Positions 33,694 to 46,470 of a DNA stretch of 64,000 nt are shown here, piece by piece. The notes beneath the pieces are model-generated. The model was given only the letters and a program-made list of their open reading frames with translations. It ran no database searches and was not told where the DNA came from. Each line of letters begins with the position of its first letter. Within the stretch, counting starts at the first letter, position 1. The position numbers and the translations under genes are program-made. Source of the DNA: Bradysia coprophila (taxonomy: Eukaryota; Arthropoda; Insecta; Diptera; Sciaridae); assembly GCF_014529535.1 (NCBI RefSeq), contig NW_023504022.1, forward strand, positions 3,158,986 to 3,222,985, read 5' to 3'.

Positions 33694-33790
33694 ATCGATG
33701 AGCTGCCGAATTCACGTATCGACAACTGGTTAAACTTAATTGAAATTTGAACTTGAAATTGGTTTGTTCCTACTTTAGCAAATAAATAAA

Positions 33791-35219
33791 TTAAAAACTG
33801 CAAGAAACTGCATGCATTATTTACTGTTGTGTGTGATGCGTCTGTGTTTTGCGCATTCGATTTTATTTAGTACTTATCGATTTTACAAAATATTACGGCT
33901 GCCATATAAAAGTTAGGATTTCGTCAATATCTCTTTTAGTCACATTGAGAGCAATGCATCATTTGCAAATTTGTAGTCTACATTTAGGCGGAAAATATTC
34001 ATTTTTTGATGATTTCCTCGAACCAATTTTTTGAAAGAGAAAAACCATAAAAATCACGCAAAAATGTGTTACTTTTGAAGGAAAAATTGGTTTGTCGGTG
34101 ATAACTTATCCCACTTGGAGAAACCTTTGCAGATTCTGTTCTATGTTTGACTTTTTCAAAAAACGATTTTGGTTCAGATTCACAGAAATCATTTTTTTTT
34201 AAATCCCGCCTAAATATATGCTACAAATTTGCAAAGTGTCCATTGCTCTTAAGTTAAGTGCTGTTTGGTGATTTCTATGAGGATATTTTCGGAAAAGCCT
34301 ACATTATGGCGTTTTTAAGCACAAATATCTGGTTTGAAAAATGTGAGACGACAATGACCACCACAGATATGTTAGCTTTCAATAAAAAATAGATAGGATT
34401 GCGACAGCTTAACCATCTCTGTGAAAACTCAACAAATTATGCAAATTTAGACAAACTGTTGACTTTTCTCAGAACTGGTGAAACCACTAGCAGGGACCTG
34501 AGAGACTTAATGAAATATGGCGTTACTTCCGCAACGTCACTTATGATATATTTATTCACGCCGTAAGTGTGCCTAAAATTTGAATTTTAAGTGAACGATT
34601 CGATGAAAAAGTGAACCAAAAAACACATTCCCACGCTTCCCTGTATGAAAATGACGCTACGTTAAAAAGACCTAGGCACTTTCCATTTTGAATTTCGTCC
34701 GCACTTACGGCGTGAATTTATGTTGGTGGTTGTTGGAGCCTTGTATTTTTCAGTCACTTCATCGATATTCACTCTCAATGAAAGTAAAATCTGAGTGATG
34801 GTGTTTCTGATTTGAACGGAAAGCATCACCAGCCAGATATTCGAAATGGTGACGGTATTTCTTCCTCACAAGCAGCCTTTTAGGCCAATAAAAAGTTCCG
34901 TCTAAACCACCGGCTTACCTTCATTTGCGACCGACGCCTTGAAGTATGCAAACACTCTGTGAGGTGCTAAATAAGCCTAAATGTATGCGCACAACTTCTT
35001 TCTGTTTGGGTTATGTCACGCAGCGCATTCAGTGTGCACATCGTACCATGGTGGTACTGAATCGTTTAAGGTTTAAGAGGCCAAAAATGTTCTCACTTCA
35101 AGTCCATTTATTTGTCTCATAATCGGTAGTACAGCTACTTCTCACCATAATTCGTTTAATACTAAAGACATCATCACAATTTCGACACGAACGAAAAATA
35201 AATAAATTCTTTCACCTAA
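33791..35219. other. 3' flank between gene F and the SDR gene
   Basis: Duplicate of the E flank, with the fold-back (about 33940-34255) and the MITE (about 34557-34716). About 55 bases at 35015-35070, including CATCGTACCATGGTGGTACT, are unique to this copy. No gene. Confidence 0.6.
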
Positions 35220-36628
35220 CTAGTCCGCTTTATTGATCGCTTCCAATTCCATTTTTCTGGCTAGTGTTTTGGCCCTCTTTTGCATGGCCCAAAAATAAAC
35301 TTCCGGCAAAAAATGGCGCAATTTGGCAACCAGTCTGATGTACAACGGAGCGATCACGACGTCCTTCTGTTGCATCAGCACCGCCTTCAAAATGTCTTCG
35401 GATGCCTTTTCCGGACTCATACCGGATGCTGTTTCCGCATCCGTGATTCCATGAGCTCGACCTGTGCTGGTCAAAGCGTTCAACGACAGGGCTGTGTTTA
35501 TGTAGCCCGGACTGACAATCAACACTTCGATGTTATCTTTGTGCACCTCAGCTCGTAAACTATCGGAAAACGCTTGCATTGCATGCTTGGACGCAGCGTA
35601 CGCTGACCGATTCGGTATGGCGAATTTTCCTTGAACGCTGCTGACGAAAACGATTTGCCCTTGCTTCCGTTGGATCATCGAAGGGAGTACGTGCTGGGGA
35701 ATGGAAACGTTGGGGAAAATTGGAAAAACTTTGGAGATAAAAGATCCGAAGCTACCTTGGTCATTGCCACCGATCCAAAGTAATTCACTAGCATCACTTT
35801 GATGTCAATGTCTACGGAGCTGGACACAATATTTGATCGTACACTGATGCCACCATTGTTGATTAGAATGTCAACGTGATCGAATATTTCAAGGACCTGT
35901 TTGATTTTGTCTGGAATGGAGTTGAGGTCGGAGAGGTCTAGTGGTAGAACAACTGGTGGATGAGTAGGAACGCGCTGAAAATTAATTTTGAAAAAAAGAG
36001 TCAAACAATGACAGACCACCTGTACAAGGCACAACTGATAATTTTACTGAAAACAAGATTTTGTAGGACCGTCCCCTGCATCAATTAATTATGGACTTAC
36101 CGGATGACATTCCAGCAGATCCTTCCGTACCCTCTCCAGTTCTTCTTGCCGACGAGCACATAAAACTACTTTACATCCAGCCATGTAAAATGTATGTGCT
36201 AGCGCCTCGCCAAGACCACTGCTAGCTCCAGTTATTACAACTACCTATTCGGAGTGGAACTTGATAAATTTGGTCGATTGGAATAAAAATTCCTTACCTT
36301 TCCGGCTAAAGTTTCCTTCAATTTTGTTTGTTTGATTTGCCATAGAATGCTGGAAAATACAAAGTGAATTGCGTCATGAGTTTCCTTGAAACGGTCAGTT
36401 ACATAAAGGAATTTGTGCTCGGGTTCAAAGTCTCAAGCAAATCTGATTGAAATAACGATACGAGATATGCAACAGAACATAAGTGTCTCGGGTGAACCGT
36501 ACAGATCTTTTTAGACCAATAACTCACCTGAATATTGTGTACGGCATCGATAGAGCTAACGAAACGGAACCAAGGATCCACCAAAAGAGATTTGATGGCC
36601 TTGGAACAATGTCGGTTGGATTTTTCAT
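35220..36628 (-). CDS. DHRS7B-like short-chain dehydrogenase/reductase
   Basis: Five minus-strand exons: 36628-36528, 36349-36298, 36244-36101, 35974-35756 and 35693-35220. All have GT-AG borders and phases that join cleanly; 329 residues. Residues about 13-34 (NLFWWILGSVSLALSMPYTI) form a membrane anchor. The Rossmann nucleotide site is VVVITGASSGLGEALA (TGxxxGxG). It is followed by VVLCARR, the structural DILINNGGIS motif, and the catalytic region IVFVSSVQGK with Ser and SAYAASKHAMQAFSDSL (YxxxK). ISPGYINT follows. Order and wording match the DHRS7B/SDR32C group: ER or peroxisome-anchored NADP(H)-dependent oxidoreductases acting on lipid or steroid carbonyls (exact substrate unknown). Length is as expected. 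The start ATG is the first in exon 1. Its tail was duplicated at 29126. Confidence 0.92.
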
Positions 36629-39467
36629 TTTTGATTTTGTAAAAATTGTTTTGCCTTTTTGAACGAGCAAATGACGCGGTTTCGATCGATTTGTCAATCC
36701 AGCTGTTTGTATTTTTATGACAATGATGACAGCAGTGATAAATTACTTCGATTTTCGAAAACAGAGATAAGACAGAGGGAGCGACGAGTGAATTAACAGG
36801 GTGAGACAGAAGTCTTATTCGTCTGTTTTACGTGACGGTTACATGACAACTGGAAATTAGACAATACAAATTCAAACGAAACAGCAGGCGACGTTTCAAA
36901 ACGGAGAGCTAAACGGAACAGAGAGATGCCAATATGACGACTGGGACGTCGTTTTGACGGACCGTCGAAACGACCCAGTCGTCATAGATTTCTTCCATCG
37001 CACGCATCGTACGGTAAAAACGAATTTTGACAGGTTCGTTAAAACTTCAAAGTGATGTTGTGTTGGCTTCTATGTGTATGACAATTGACATATTGAACGC
37101 CATTGGAAGAAACCTATATTAGCATCTCTCTGAAACGGAATGAAAACGAAGAACTGTGAGACCACCTTGAATCAATAAACCTATGACGTAGATCATTAGT
37201 TTACATTAAAGCTTCTAAAATTCTGAAAGAACAGGTTCAGACAACCGCGAAGGAGGGCGACACCAAATTTTATAAACAGATAGTTCTCAACTTAAAGAAA
37301 ATATTTTTCTCGAAAATTCAGAATTTTGCTTTTGTTACGTTCAATTTTACATATAAACTTCGTAGTCGTTGACGCAATTGTGTGGCACCGCCTTCGTGAT
37401 CAACTCAGAGTTGTCTTAACCTGTTCTTTCAGAACCTTGAAAGCTTCACCGGTTTGAATCTCAATCATTTATTGAAAGAGAACTGTCAGCTGAAAGGAGA
37501 TGAAATTGAATCGTGTTGAAAATGAGTTGGATGCACAAGTTGAAAAATTATATTGACGCGGCGGATCTGTCCGGTAGAACGTACATGATGACAGCTGGGC
37601 TGCATGAGAGGGATAGAAAATCTCAAAATACAAACTGTGCTGATTCTCTCCCATAGAGTATTATAATGAAAGGGAAAGACATATTTTGACTAGTACCCCA
37701 AGGAAAGTTATAATAAACTGATAGTCGGTCCTCTCGCATCGTAACATGTTGAAAGAGAAGCAAATACTTTGACAATTACCCCAAGGCAAGTTATAATTAT
37801 TAACCAGTCTTCGGTTTTCTCGCTCTGATCATAATAGTCTATACAACCCAGTAGTTCAGGTGTTCAGGTAGGCGTAATGTGCATAAGAAATAGGTGTCAA
37901 ATATAAAACAAAAGAATTCTCAAGATGATAAGAGGTGGGAGCTAACGCAACCGAGACCGAAGTCTTCGAATAAGCTTGACTAACTTGTATGGATTTGCAC
38001 CTGAAGAAGCTTGATTACACAGAGAAAACATTTTGAATGTAATAAAAACTGTTCAAATGCTCGCTACGTATGTCTTTTCGAATCATGATACACTAATACA
38101 CTGAAAGAACTAAAGATGACAATTCGAAAAGACATGAAAAATGCTTACAAAATCAGAGTTTACATCAAGTGTGAAAAATATTTGGAATTTGTCTCATACA
38201 TTATCTGTCAATATTTTTCACGCTTGAATGTAAACTCTTATTTTGCAATCATTTTACATGCATTTTTAACGATTTGTGTATTAGCCTTAAGAATCTATCA
38301 TTTTAATTTGATTTTCCTTCATGTCGAAAATTTGTTCGATCTTTTTATGTATAGGTTTGTTCCAAGGCCATACGAATTGACAAATTTCATCCATAGGCTT
38401 ATCAAAATTTGTATGTAAAACCACGTAGTATGGACTCTGTTGCTGTGGATGAAATCGTTGCTGTTCGTGTTGTCAAAGTTCGGGTTTACAGTTATTTGGA
38501 GAAAACCTATTGCAGACAATCTATACGGTGTTTAAGTAGAGCGATATGGAAAATCAACTCGGGGTCTGCTGTCATCGATAATACAAAAGAATCTGACACA
38601 GCTAACTTCGCAAAGAGGGTAAGTTTTTAAAATTTGTTGCTGCATTTGCAGGAATTTCAATAACTTTCCGCTTTTGAGAGGTTGTCTATGATTAGTTTGC
38701 ACACAAAATCGTCAAAGTAATCCACTGCACTGAGCTGTGCTGCCATCAGTTTCGCAAAACGCAGAGATCTATAGGTTGTCGTTTCGCCATCTTTCTCACT
38801 TAAACACTCTATATTTTATGTCTGTCACGTCTCTGTTTCTTCGAAAAACATCGTTGCGTACTTTTCTCGTATAAAATGTCGATTCGACCATATGGTTTTG
38901 TACAGACAAAAACAAGAGAGGATGATCTCTGTCCGATTCGAACCAGGGACTGTTTTTCTAAACAAAATGCCAATTTCGTAGAAATTAATCATTTCAAAAA
39001 TTTTCTCAAATTTATGAAATTTTTTGGTTCAGAGAAATTTTGAAGATTTCCGATAATAATTTTAACTTCGGCAATTGGATCAACAGAATTTTGATGAAAT
39101 AGCCCCTGCTTACAACGCTTACAATGCAATGCACACACAAAGTAATCAAAACACTCAGGCTGAATCTCTTCAACAGTTTCGTTTAGTTCGCCGTTTCGTT
39201 CAGACGTGTGTGCTCCTTCCCGATTTATTGGTTTTCTGTGTCGTCCGATGAAGACAAAAAATTTTTAAGGGAGAACAATTTGACACACGAAGTTCATAAA
39301 TATTTTTCAGTTTAGATTTTTCGTCGATTTTGTGTAAAATTTGTGTTTAATTTTCGGATCTTAATTCATCCAGAGCAGTGCTAAGTGCATCGGATTCCAT
39401 TTTATTAAGTGGTTTTCGATTCGGTGCTTTTTTATCATCCGGAATATGGTCATTGTGACATAAAATT
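36629..39467. other. Non-coding region upstream of the SDR gene
   Basis: Holds a hairpin at 36933-36985 (TATGACGACTGGG facing CCCAGTCGTCATA) and a two-unit repeat (37660-37850). A fold-back lies around 38140-38265 (CAGAGTTTACATCAAGTGTG against its inverse). A fragment ending GGCCATACGAATTGACAAAT (about 38370) resembles one near 25580. No supported gene. Confidence 0.5.
37660..37850 (+). repeat. Dispersed dimeric repeat, copy 1
   Basis: Two tandem units of about 90 bases, each with a TTTGAC..GTACCCCAAGG-like core, AAGTTATAAT and a TCGGT(C/T)..CTCTCGC tail. The same dimer is at 59235-59420. Confidence 0.75.
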
Positions 39468-39533
39468 ATGGCAAAACGAGTTAAAGGACCCGGTGGAACA
39501 ACAAGCAACAATAACGATGTGCTGCCAGGAGAG
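39468..39533 (+). CDS. Possible first coding exon of an unidentified gene
   Basis: ATG at 39468 follows a long AT-rich leader with no upstream ATG close by. It opens 22 codons (MAKRVKGPGGTTSNNNDVLP then GE), ending exactly at a donor GAG|GTTAGT, phase 0. The composition (basic start, then Gly/Thr/Asn low complexity) suits the N-terminus of a regulatory protein, and a long first intron would explain the gene-poor DNA to the right. I do not recognise the family and found no second exon. Confidence 0.35.
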
Positions 39534-40672
39534 GTTAGTGACCATTTTGTATTGTTCCATTTGATTCATTTTTCGTTTTTTTTTGTATCAAAATGCAATT
39601 TTTATCGAACATTGTTTTACGATGCGTCGATCGATTGTGAATGACTTTCAAACGGGAATCGAATGTTTTTATTGGGCAATGGATTTGCTTAACACAATTT
39701 GTGTTACATTTCTCTTTGGAAAGTCGACTAGTGTGAGTGTGTTTTAAGGTTCTTTCTGTTATCACTACAATTGTCGTTTCTTTATCGTGATATAGATGAG
39801 TGCAACAGAATTCGAGTTTTTTTTACAGTTTCTGTTGACGTTATAAGGAAAATTTCTTTTGTTTATGATTTGTTCGAATTTGTCACAGCATTGTGTCGCA
39901 TTCGGTTGACCCGAAGATGATATTTACACGCATTTTAGAATCAGTGAGAGAGTCGTTGATAGCGTTGATAAGACCTAAAACACACGAACAATTTTGTGTT
40001 GATCGGATTACGATGAAAAACGTAGCGTAATTGTTGCATCAACGCAAAATTGCACGTGTTTTTTCGGCCTAAGGCCCACTACAGGCTATGTGTTAGAAGG
40101 TTTGCTGCCATATCAAACTTTAAAAATTTTATCTGACTCACGTCTCTGCTTACTTAATCCTATCCGATTTTGTCTATAACGTTACCCCTTGGATTTTACT
40201 TCATGTCACAATAACAAAAAATCGAAAAACAATTCCGTATCTTCCTTATCTCTTGCTTGGTGATACTGACTTTTCGAGTTATAATGGGCTTCATTAGGCC
40301 CCCCATAAGTACACCAGCATGACATTATGTTTTCCTTTGTTTTGATGATTTGACTGAAAACTAGGGGAGGATGATTGAAGCGGATTGTTTGCCATTACTT
40401 CCTTGTAAAAGCAAGTCCGGCGTCAACAAAATATTTATTATTTTTCACCAGGGTGTGCGTGGAATTTCTCATAACCTTGTCGATAAGACTGTCTTGCTTG
40501 AATATTGACTCCTTGCACAAATAAGAAAAATTAATTTAATTGCTCAATGAATGTGTTATCAACTGTCTATACGATTAGGGTGGATCGCTTTGTGATAATT
40601 TAGTATCCAATCAGTTACAATTATGTCTGCGGTTGGTATTAATTCGTTTCTTTTGCGTCAAATATTTCTTGC
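39534..40672. other. Gap without supported gene
   Basis: No exon or repeat family recognised. Could be intron of the gene starting at 39468. Confidence 0.4.
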
Positions 40673-40679
40673 GATAGAC

Positions 40680-40841
40680 CAACGCACTTCAAGCATGAGT
40701 GGCACTCTAAATAGAGTACTGAAACGGGACAGTGTATCAAACAAATTTTGGCACTGTAAAAAAAACTGGAAAAATTTTTCAGACAAAATAGTACTCTATT
40801 TGACAGCTGTCACTCGAAGAACTTTTGTTTGACGTGCGTTG
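40680..40841. mobile_element. CAACGCAC-family MITE with intact 7-bp duplication
   Basis: 162 bp, CAACGCACTTCAAGCATGAG to GACGTGCGTTG. It is flanked by GATAGAC at 40673-40679 and 40842-40848. Best-preserved copy in the window. Confidence 0.9.
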
Positions 40842-40848
40842 GATAGAC

Positions 40849-43800
40849 ACTTGAAGTTCATTGCAAACGGTAGAATTCTTGAGTCTTCACGCAGTCAGGC
40901 GTAAAGCACATCTAGCTAACCTTCATATCAGATATAAATGATTTGAACTCAAAATTCAAGTAATTCGAATCTTCAGAAACTTCAATAGCTATCGATAAAA
41001 ATGGATATTATGGCGACTTTATAACGGCTTCTTGGTTGAGACATCGTTTATAGAGGACGTGAGCTAGGGAGTAGGGAACAAAGGATCTTTGATCTGGGTT
41101 ACTGTTTATCAAGATGAATCCTCCCCAGACTCTAATCTGAAAGGGTTATTTGTTTACCAAGGGGAGAAAATACGAAATTCCAACAAGAGCGAAAGTTTGC
41201 GACCAGAGCGAAGCGAGTGCTACAATTCGTTCGAGTTGGAATTTCCGATTTCAACCCGAGCTGAACACAGCTGAATAACCATTTTTACCCACGATCACAT
41301 CGATTTATTTCTCCATTTTTCAAAACCAAAACAAACTGACAGTTGCAGAGAGAAAAAGGAGAAATTAATCGCTTGTGACAATATCACATGGGTGTTATGA
41401 GGTACTATAATACTTAGAATAGCATGACCCAGCCGGCTGAAATTGAATTCGGACAAGCCTAATGAAATCTATCGGAGTAGAGAATCAAAACAAAAGAAAC
41501 GAAACGAAACTTTAATACGATCCGCCCTGCTCAGACATAATGCAAATAACTGACATGGAGTTATTAAGACACACAACAAGCACTTAATTATGAGAGTTAT
41601 TGATTTGCTTGCTTGTTTGTTTCTTGTCTTTCTTCTTCTTCTTCTTCTTCTTATTGTCGATGAAACATTACTTCCCATGCAAACAAAAGCCGCGGAATTT
41701 ATTCAAATTAAATTTTAAGAAAGAAAAAATCTGCTCGAAATGAAAAGTGTTAAGAAATTCACCATATTTCCATTATGCCATTGGACGGGTAAAATGATAG
41801 ACAAACAAAACACACAAAAAAGCAGAAACCAAAATTGAATACACACAGAACTCGGTATTGTTGATGTGCCTACTCGAAGAAATTATCAAATGCAATTTCA
41901 TGTAACGTGTGGTATAACCGCATTGCAATGTGAACATTTTGGTCTTTGTTCGGCTATTACAGTGCAACGATCAATCGACACAATTTTTTACTGCTCGCAA
42001 TCAAAAATTATATTTCTCGCTTTTCACACTGCTCTAACATTGTGATGCAATGCGCTTTACGAGAGAAAACTCAATTCGATTATAGAAAAAGTGCGTGCAG
42101 CAGCGCAAGTTTGAAATAGATTTTTTGTTATGTAAATGTATACACCGCAGAGGTTAACGCAAGGTAGATCACAATCGTCTTTCAATTGTGGTCACGATAA
42201 CAAATGGTTCCATTTTATGTTTTAACATTTTGTCGAGATGCGTAACGTCGCGTAGGCTGAAACTTGTCGGATTATCTGGTTCGTTTGGTGAGGTAAAGAA
42301 GAGTGATTTTGTCGGGCGGAAAATAGAATTGTCTGTGATGCAACATGCAGCACGAAGCCAAATTGGCAGAACCAGATTGGTTTGCTGTTGAGGGATTTTA
42401 TTATGTGATAATGAATAAGGAGCGTATATTGAGCGACCGGTAGTCTAGAAGATGCTGGTCATTGACGGATCGATGCTAGATGTGGTGTCAATAGATGGGC
42501 ACTTTACGCTACATTGTGCTGGAACCTAAGAGACCAATGGGACAAATCATGGAAATATTACAGTCCTTCGCGTAGTTACATCTGCGATTGCAGCTTACGG
42601 CTTGTGTGAAATCCGAGACAAAGCCATTTCCATCATTTGTCACATTGTCAGGGCCAAGTAAAGCAGTAATGTTCTTACACGTCAAGTAAAGTTCACAATA
42701 AAGTTGTAAAAACACAGAGAAGGTCCGTGATGAACTTGTTACGTCCAGGTCCAGGTCTGTACGTGCATTCTATACAACAATCAACAATATGCACGTACAG
42801 CCGAATATTAAATGGTGGTAGAAACTTGGTACATCTCGAAATGTCGATACAAATTTGTAATTACTACAAAAACTACTCCTAGGACCGTAATTCATATGAA
42901 GTTAGTAGTTAGTCGTATAAAATACAAATTGTAATACAAACGACCCGTATGTTATCGTATATCTACACAAACACGCCATTGACTTCTGTTCGGCGAAACA
43001 GAATTGTTATAATCATCAAACGAGACAGTACAAAGAAAATCACAAAATCCGAATCGATGTTAGAATCCTCATCATCACAAGAGCGAGCGACAAACAAAAA
43101 ATGTGATGAATATCATCAGCATTGAACATGCGGAAAAAGACTTTAAACGAATTGAGACCGAAAGCGGTTTTAATGGAGAGAGATTGAAGAGTCAATTAAT
43201 AACTCGCTTATTCTGTATGGTGTACCGATGTACGATGTAATGCTACAATTTGGCCGATGTGTTATAATTCGGATACTTTGTAACCGTCAAAACTAATATT
43301 TGAGCTATCGATCATCGGTGGAATTTCTAGTTATTACTCGTTCGGTTTTCAGAGCAAAATAATCAAGGGGTTTACGTCACCTTGGATTTTAATTTAAAAA
43401 ATAAACGGATATGACGATAGAGAACCGTGTGTTATTACACTACCAACACTACGAACGATCTCGTCATGTTAAACAGACTTAAATCTGAACAGGGACGGAA
43501 CCTACCTTCTATTAAAAATGTAAATTAAAAGACGATAATTTGATCATTCGGTGCTCTAGAAGTCAGAGTAACTACGTAGACGTTTCCCTCTGTCATAGTA
43601 ATTAATTACCTATTATCCTACCCATACCCATGATTATCCGACCAGGGAGACGGCCTTCCGCAAATCGTCATTTTTAAACTTCAACTAATATCCAACAGCT
43701 TCTCTTACACCCAATGCACCAATTTAGTGTGCCATTACTAGCAAAATTGTAAGATATACGAATTGCCAGACCCAATCAGGTCTCCAGCACTTCCTCTGTC

Positions 43801-45540
43801 GCCTAGGTGCTCTGACTTCCAGTACACCAAGTCGTTCGATTTGCTGTTGAGAATCAAAATTCTTTTCCTTGTTTGGGGATTGATATGATCGTGGGCGATG
43901 TTCTGATGTCTGATGTGTAGAGAAGAAAGTTTTTGCATTGCAATCTGTAATTGAAAACTGAAAGCGTTGCTCAATTGGTACCGTTCATTCCATATGGGAA
44001 TCAATTATCCATAGGCCCAAGATATAGAATATTTTATGAAATATTCGCTCACTCAATACTTTCAAAATATACGACAGACTGGCTACTGGATCAATCAATG
44101 AAATTTAAGCAGTAAAAGAACCATTTCATCTCTATGCCACTTTACTATCATCTCCAATTTTCAATTCATCAGACTTAGAGACTGCCTAGACGATATGTGT
44201 TAAACGTTTGCTTAAACAAACAAAATGTGAAGAGGCTGTGTGCTTCTACGAGTACATTTCCCACAATAACATATTTGTCGAAATAAAAACCAAACAAAAA
44301 TTTAAGTTCAAGATCACTTTCGTACGTACAAACAGTCAATATTTGCTGTGTGGTTACTTTACTTCATTTTTGCAATGCTCACTTTGTATACCGTCCGAAG
44401 ACAATCCGGTTTTTTTTTTATACCATCCTACTACTATAAATTGCATACGAGAACGAGATGTTGAATTACGACTTTTTCCAAACGACCAGCCAAATGTGTA
44501 CCTAGCGCTCAAAAAAAAAAATAGTTCACAAAAGAAGTCGGAACACATTAAAATATGAATTATTCATTTTAATACAAAAAATTAAATTTAAAAAAAAATG
44601 TTTTTGGAGCAATAAACACGATGGCGATGGATGTTTAGAATTGCACATTAAGTGACTTCTGTCTGGGCAAATGTTTGGATATGCCATGAAGAGTTGTCGA
44701 CCTGTGTGTACGAATTTCACAAGGTGTTCTCCACTAAAACAAAGCAACAACAAAATCCGAAGAGCAAACACCAAACATTTAAATGTGGCAGAGACACAAC
44801 AGCATTCATTAACCGAGGTAGCAATCGACATTATTTTGTAATGTTGCCCGCTCTCCGTAGAAATATTTCAAGTAAAAAGCAGATTCAGTTTAATTGATGT
44901 TTCAATTCTTACTCTGTGTATGTTCACCTCTGTGATACCATGTAATGGGACTGTGAAAGTTATTCACAGGTCATCATTTTGAAAAGTGACGGGTTCATCC
45001 GAAGATGTTAGAAAACCAATCAATTTGAGATGTAGGAAATCAGTAAGCCATTTATCATTTCGATTTTGTTTTTTCTTGTATGAAGAACACTGTTTGAAAT
45101 TGGCTGAAACATATCCGAGAAAATTTACTAAGTCAAGCGTTTGTATCAGGTTCCTAGTAAATACAAACGGATTATCACTGTTATTATTCACACAGGCATT
45201 AATTGTTCCACTTGCAGCTTTTTAACCAGTTTTAAACAATGGACTCTGTTGGTCAATGTTCTCTTATTTAGGGTGGTTCGAATTTTACATTTTATTTAAT
45301 TTTGCATGCTCTGGTTGCATTCAGGATGGTCCAGAAAATCTTTTTTTTTAATAATGTCTTTTCCATGGCTCAGGATTTTTGGTTTTTAAGGTTGTAGAGT
45401 GAGGTTGTATACATCGCTAAATGAATTATTTGCCGTGTCTGGGGCATAACCAATATTGACTTTAGTCGATAGCTGAATGATGAAGCTTTAAAATGACACT
45501 AGCATGATACCGGTCAATGTAAGCCAGTTAGTTTTCACCA
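40849..45540. other. Long non-coding stretch, a few unexplained open frames
   Basis: Contains a TTC microsatellite (about 41630-41653) and small inverted repeats (for example 41178-41250, GAAATTCCAAC and GTTGGAATTTC). Minus-strand frames at 42509-42715 (ending CNISMICPIGLLGSSTM) and 43738-44004 have fairly protein-like composition but no clear splice partners. The 116-codon frame at 44208-44558 has AT-driven composition. None is supported as a gene. Confidence 0.4.
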
Positions 45541-45543
45541 ACA

Positions 45544-46470
45544 ATGAATTATCGATTCAAAATGTCGACTTAACTTGCGAATAAAATCGACAAATCATGA
45601 CGTACAAAGTCATGAAAGAAGCAATCACCTGGGTATTTCTCAAGCAATTTCGAAAGCCTTAGAGGGATTCTTCTGAAAAACAGAAGACCGAAATCGGACG
45701 CATTTTCTATTGGAAATTTTTATATGTGCCCAGTAAGGTATTCGACCCCAGAAGCCAAAATCACTTTCAAAAAAATTCCTCGAAGCTTTTGTGGCTAGCG
45801 AAAGGTCATCAAAAAAAAAAACCGAAAACCTGCATTTTTCTTACAAAAATTTCTCCAGTTACACGAGCCGTACAGGATCGTGTGGGGTGTCATTAGAAAA
45901 GTAATTTTATGTACTTTCAGGGCAAATAGGGGGTCTTATTGGGGTTTGGAAGCATCTACACAACCATGCACGTTCCGTGTACCTCGAGCAATTTCTGTAA
46001 GAAAAGTGTAAGTTTTCAGTCTTTTTTCGGTTGAAAACTTCAACTGTACATATCTCAGTGTAGATGAATTTCAAACCCAATAAGACCCTATTTGCCCCGT
46101 AAGTACATGCAATTACCTTTCTAATGACACCCCACTCGACCCTGTACGGCTCGTGTAACTGCAGAAATTTTTGTAAGAAAAGTGCTGGTTTTCGGTTTTT
46201 GATGACCTCATACCAGCCACAAAAGCTTCGAAGAATTTTTTTGAAAGTGGTCTTGGCTTCTAGGGTCGAAGCCCTTTCTAGGGACATATCAGAAAGTCCG
46301 CTGGAAAATGCGTCCGAGTTCGGTCGTCTGTTTTTCAGAAGAATCTCTCTTACCTATCCTAGATTCTTTATGAGATTACCTATTCAGACATAACTCACCT
46401 GACTTTATACGTCATGATTTGTCGATTTTATTCGCAAGTTAAGTCGACATTTTTTGTTGAAAATTCATGG
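45544..46470. mobile_element. Long fold-back element
   Basis: About 0.93 kb. The ends AATGTCGACTTAACTTGCGA and TCGCAAGTTAAGTCGACATT are inverted, and similarity continues inward for about 380 bases per arm (GAATAAAATCGACAAATCAT, TTTTTTTGAAAGTGGTCTTG, CGAGCCGTACAG). The open frames inside (45907, 46124) are mirror images of each other caused by the arms. A part of it resembles 17015-17183. Confidence 0.85.

Larger units (their letters stand above)
32316..35326 (+). repeat. Segmental duplication, copy containing gene F
   Basis: Partner of 26275-29232; continues intact into the SDR gene on the right. Confidence 0.9.

Noticed and set aside
38925..38955. GATTCGAACC, resembling a tRNA T-arm/B-box on the minus strand
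   Set aside because: The flanking bases do not form a 5-bp T stem and no anticodon or acceptor arms could be folded.
42509..42715. Minus-strand ORF ending in a Cys-containing peptide, possible secreted-protein exon
   Set aside because: No acceptor could be placed and no partner exon found; coding status cannot be supported from sequence alone.
44208..44558. 116-codon ORF with its own ATG
   Set aside because: Composition is what AT-rich DNA gives, with no recognisable motif, promoter or splice context; kept only as a mention in the gap entry.
45907..46393. 126- and 89-codon ORFs
   Set aside because: They are mirror-image readings of the two arms of a fold-back element, not genes.
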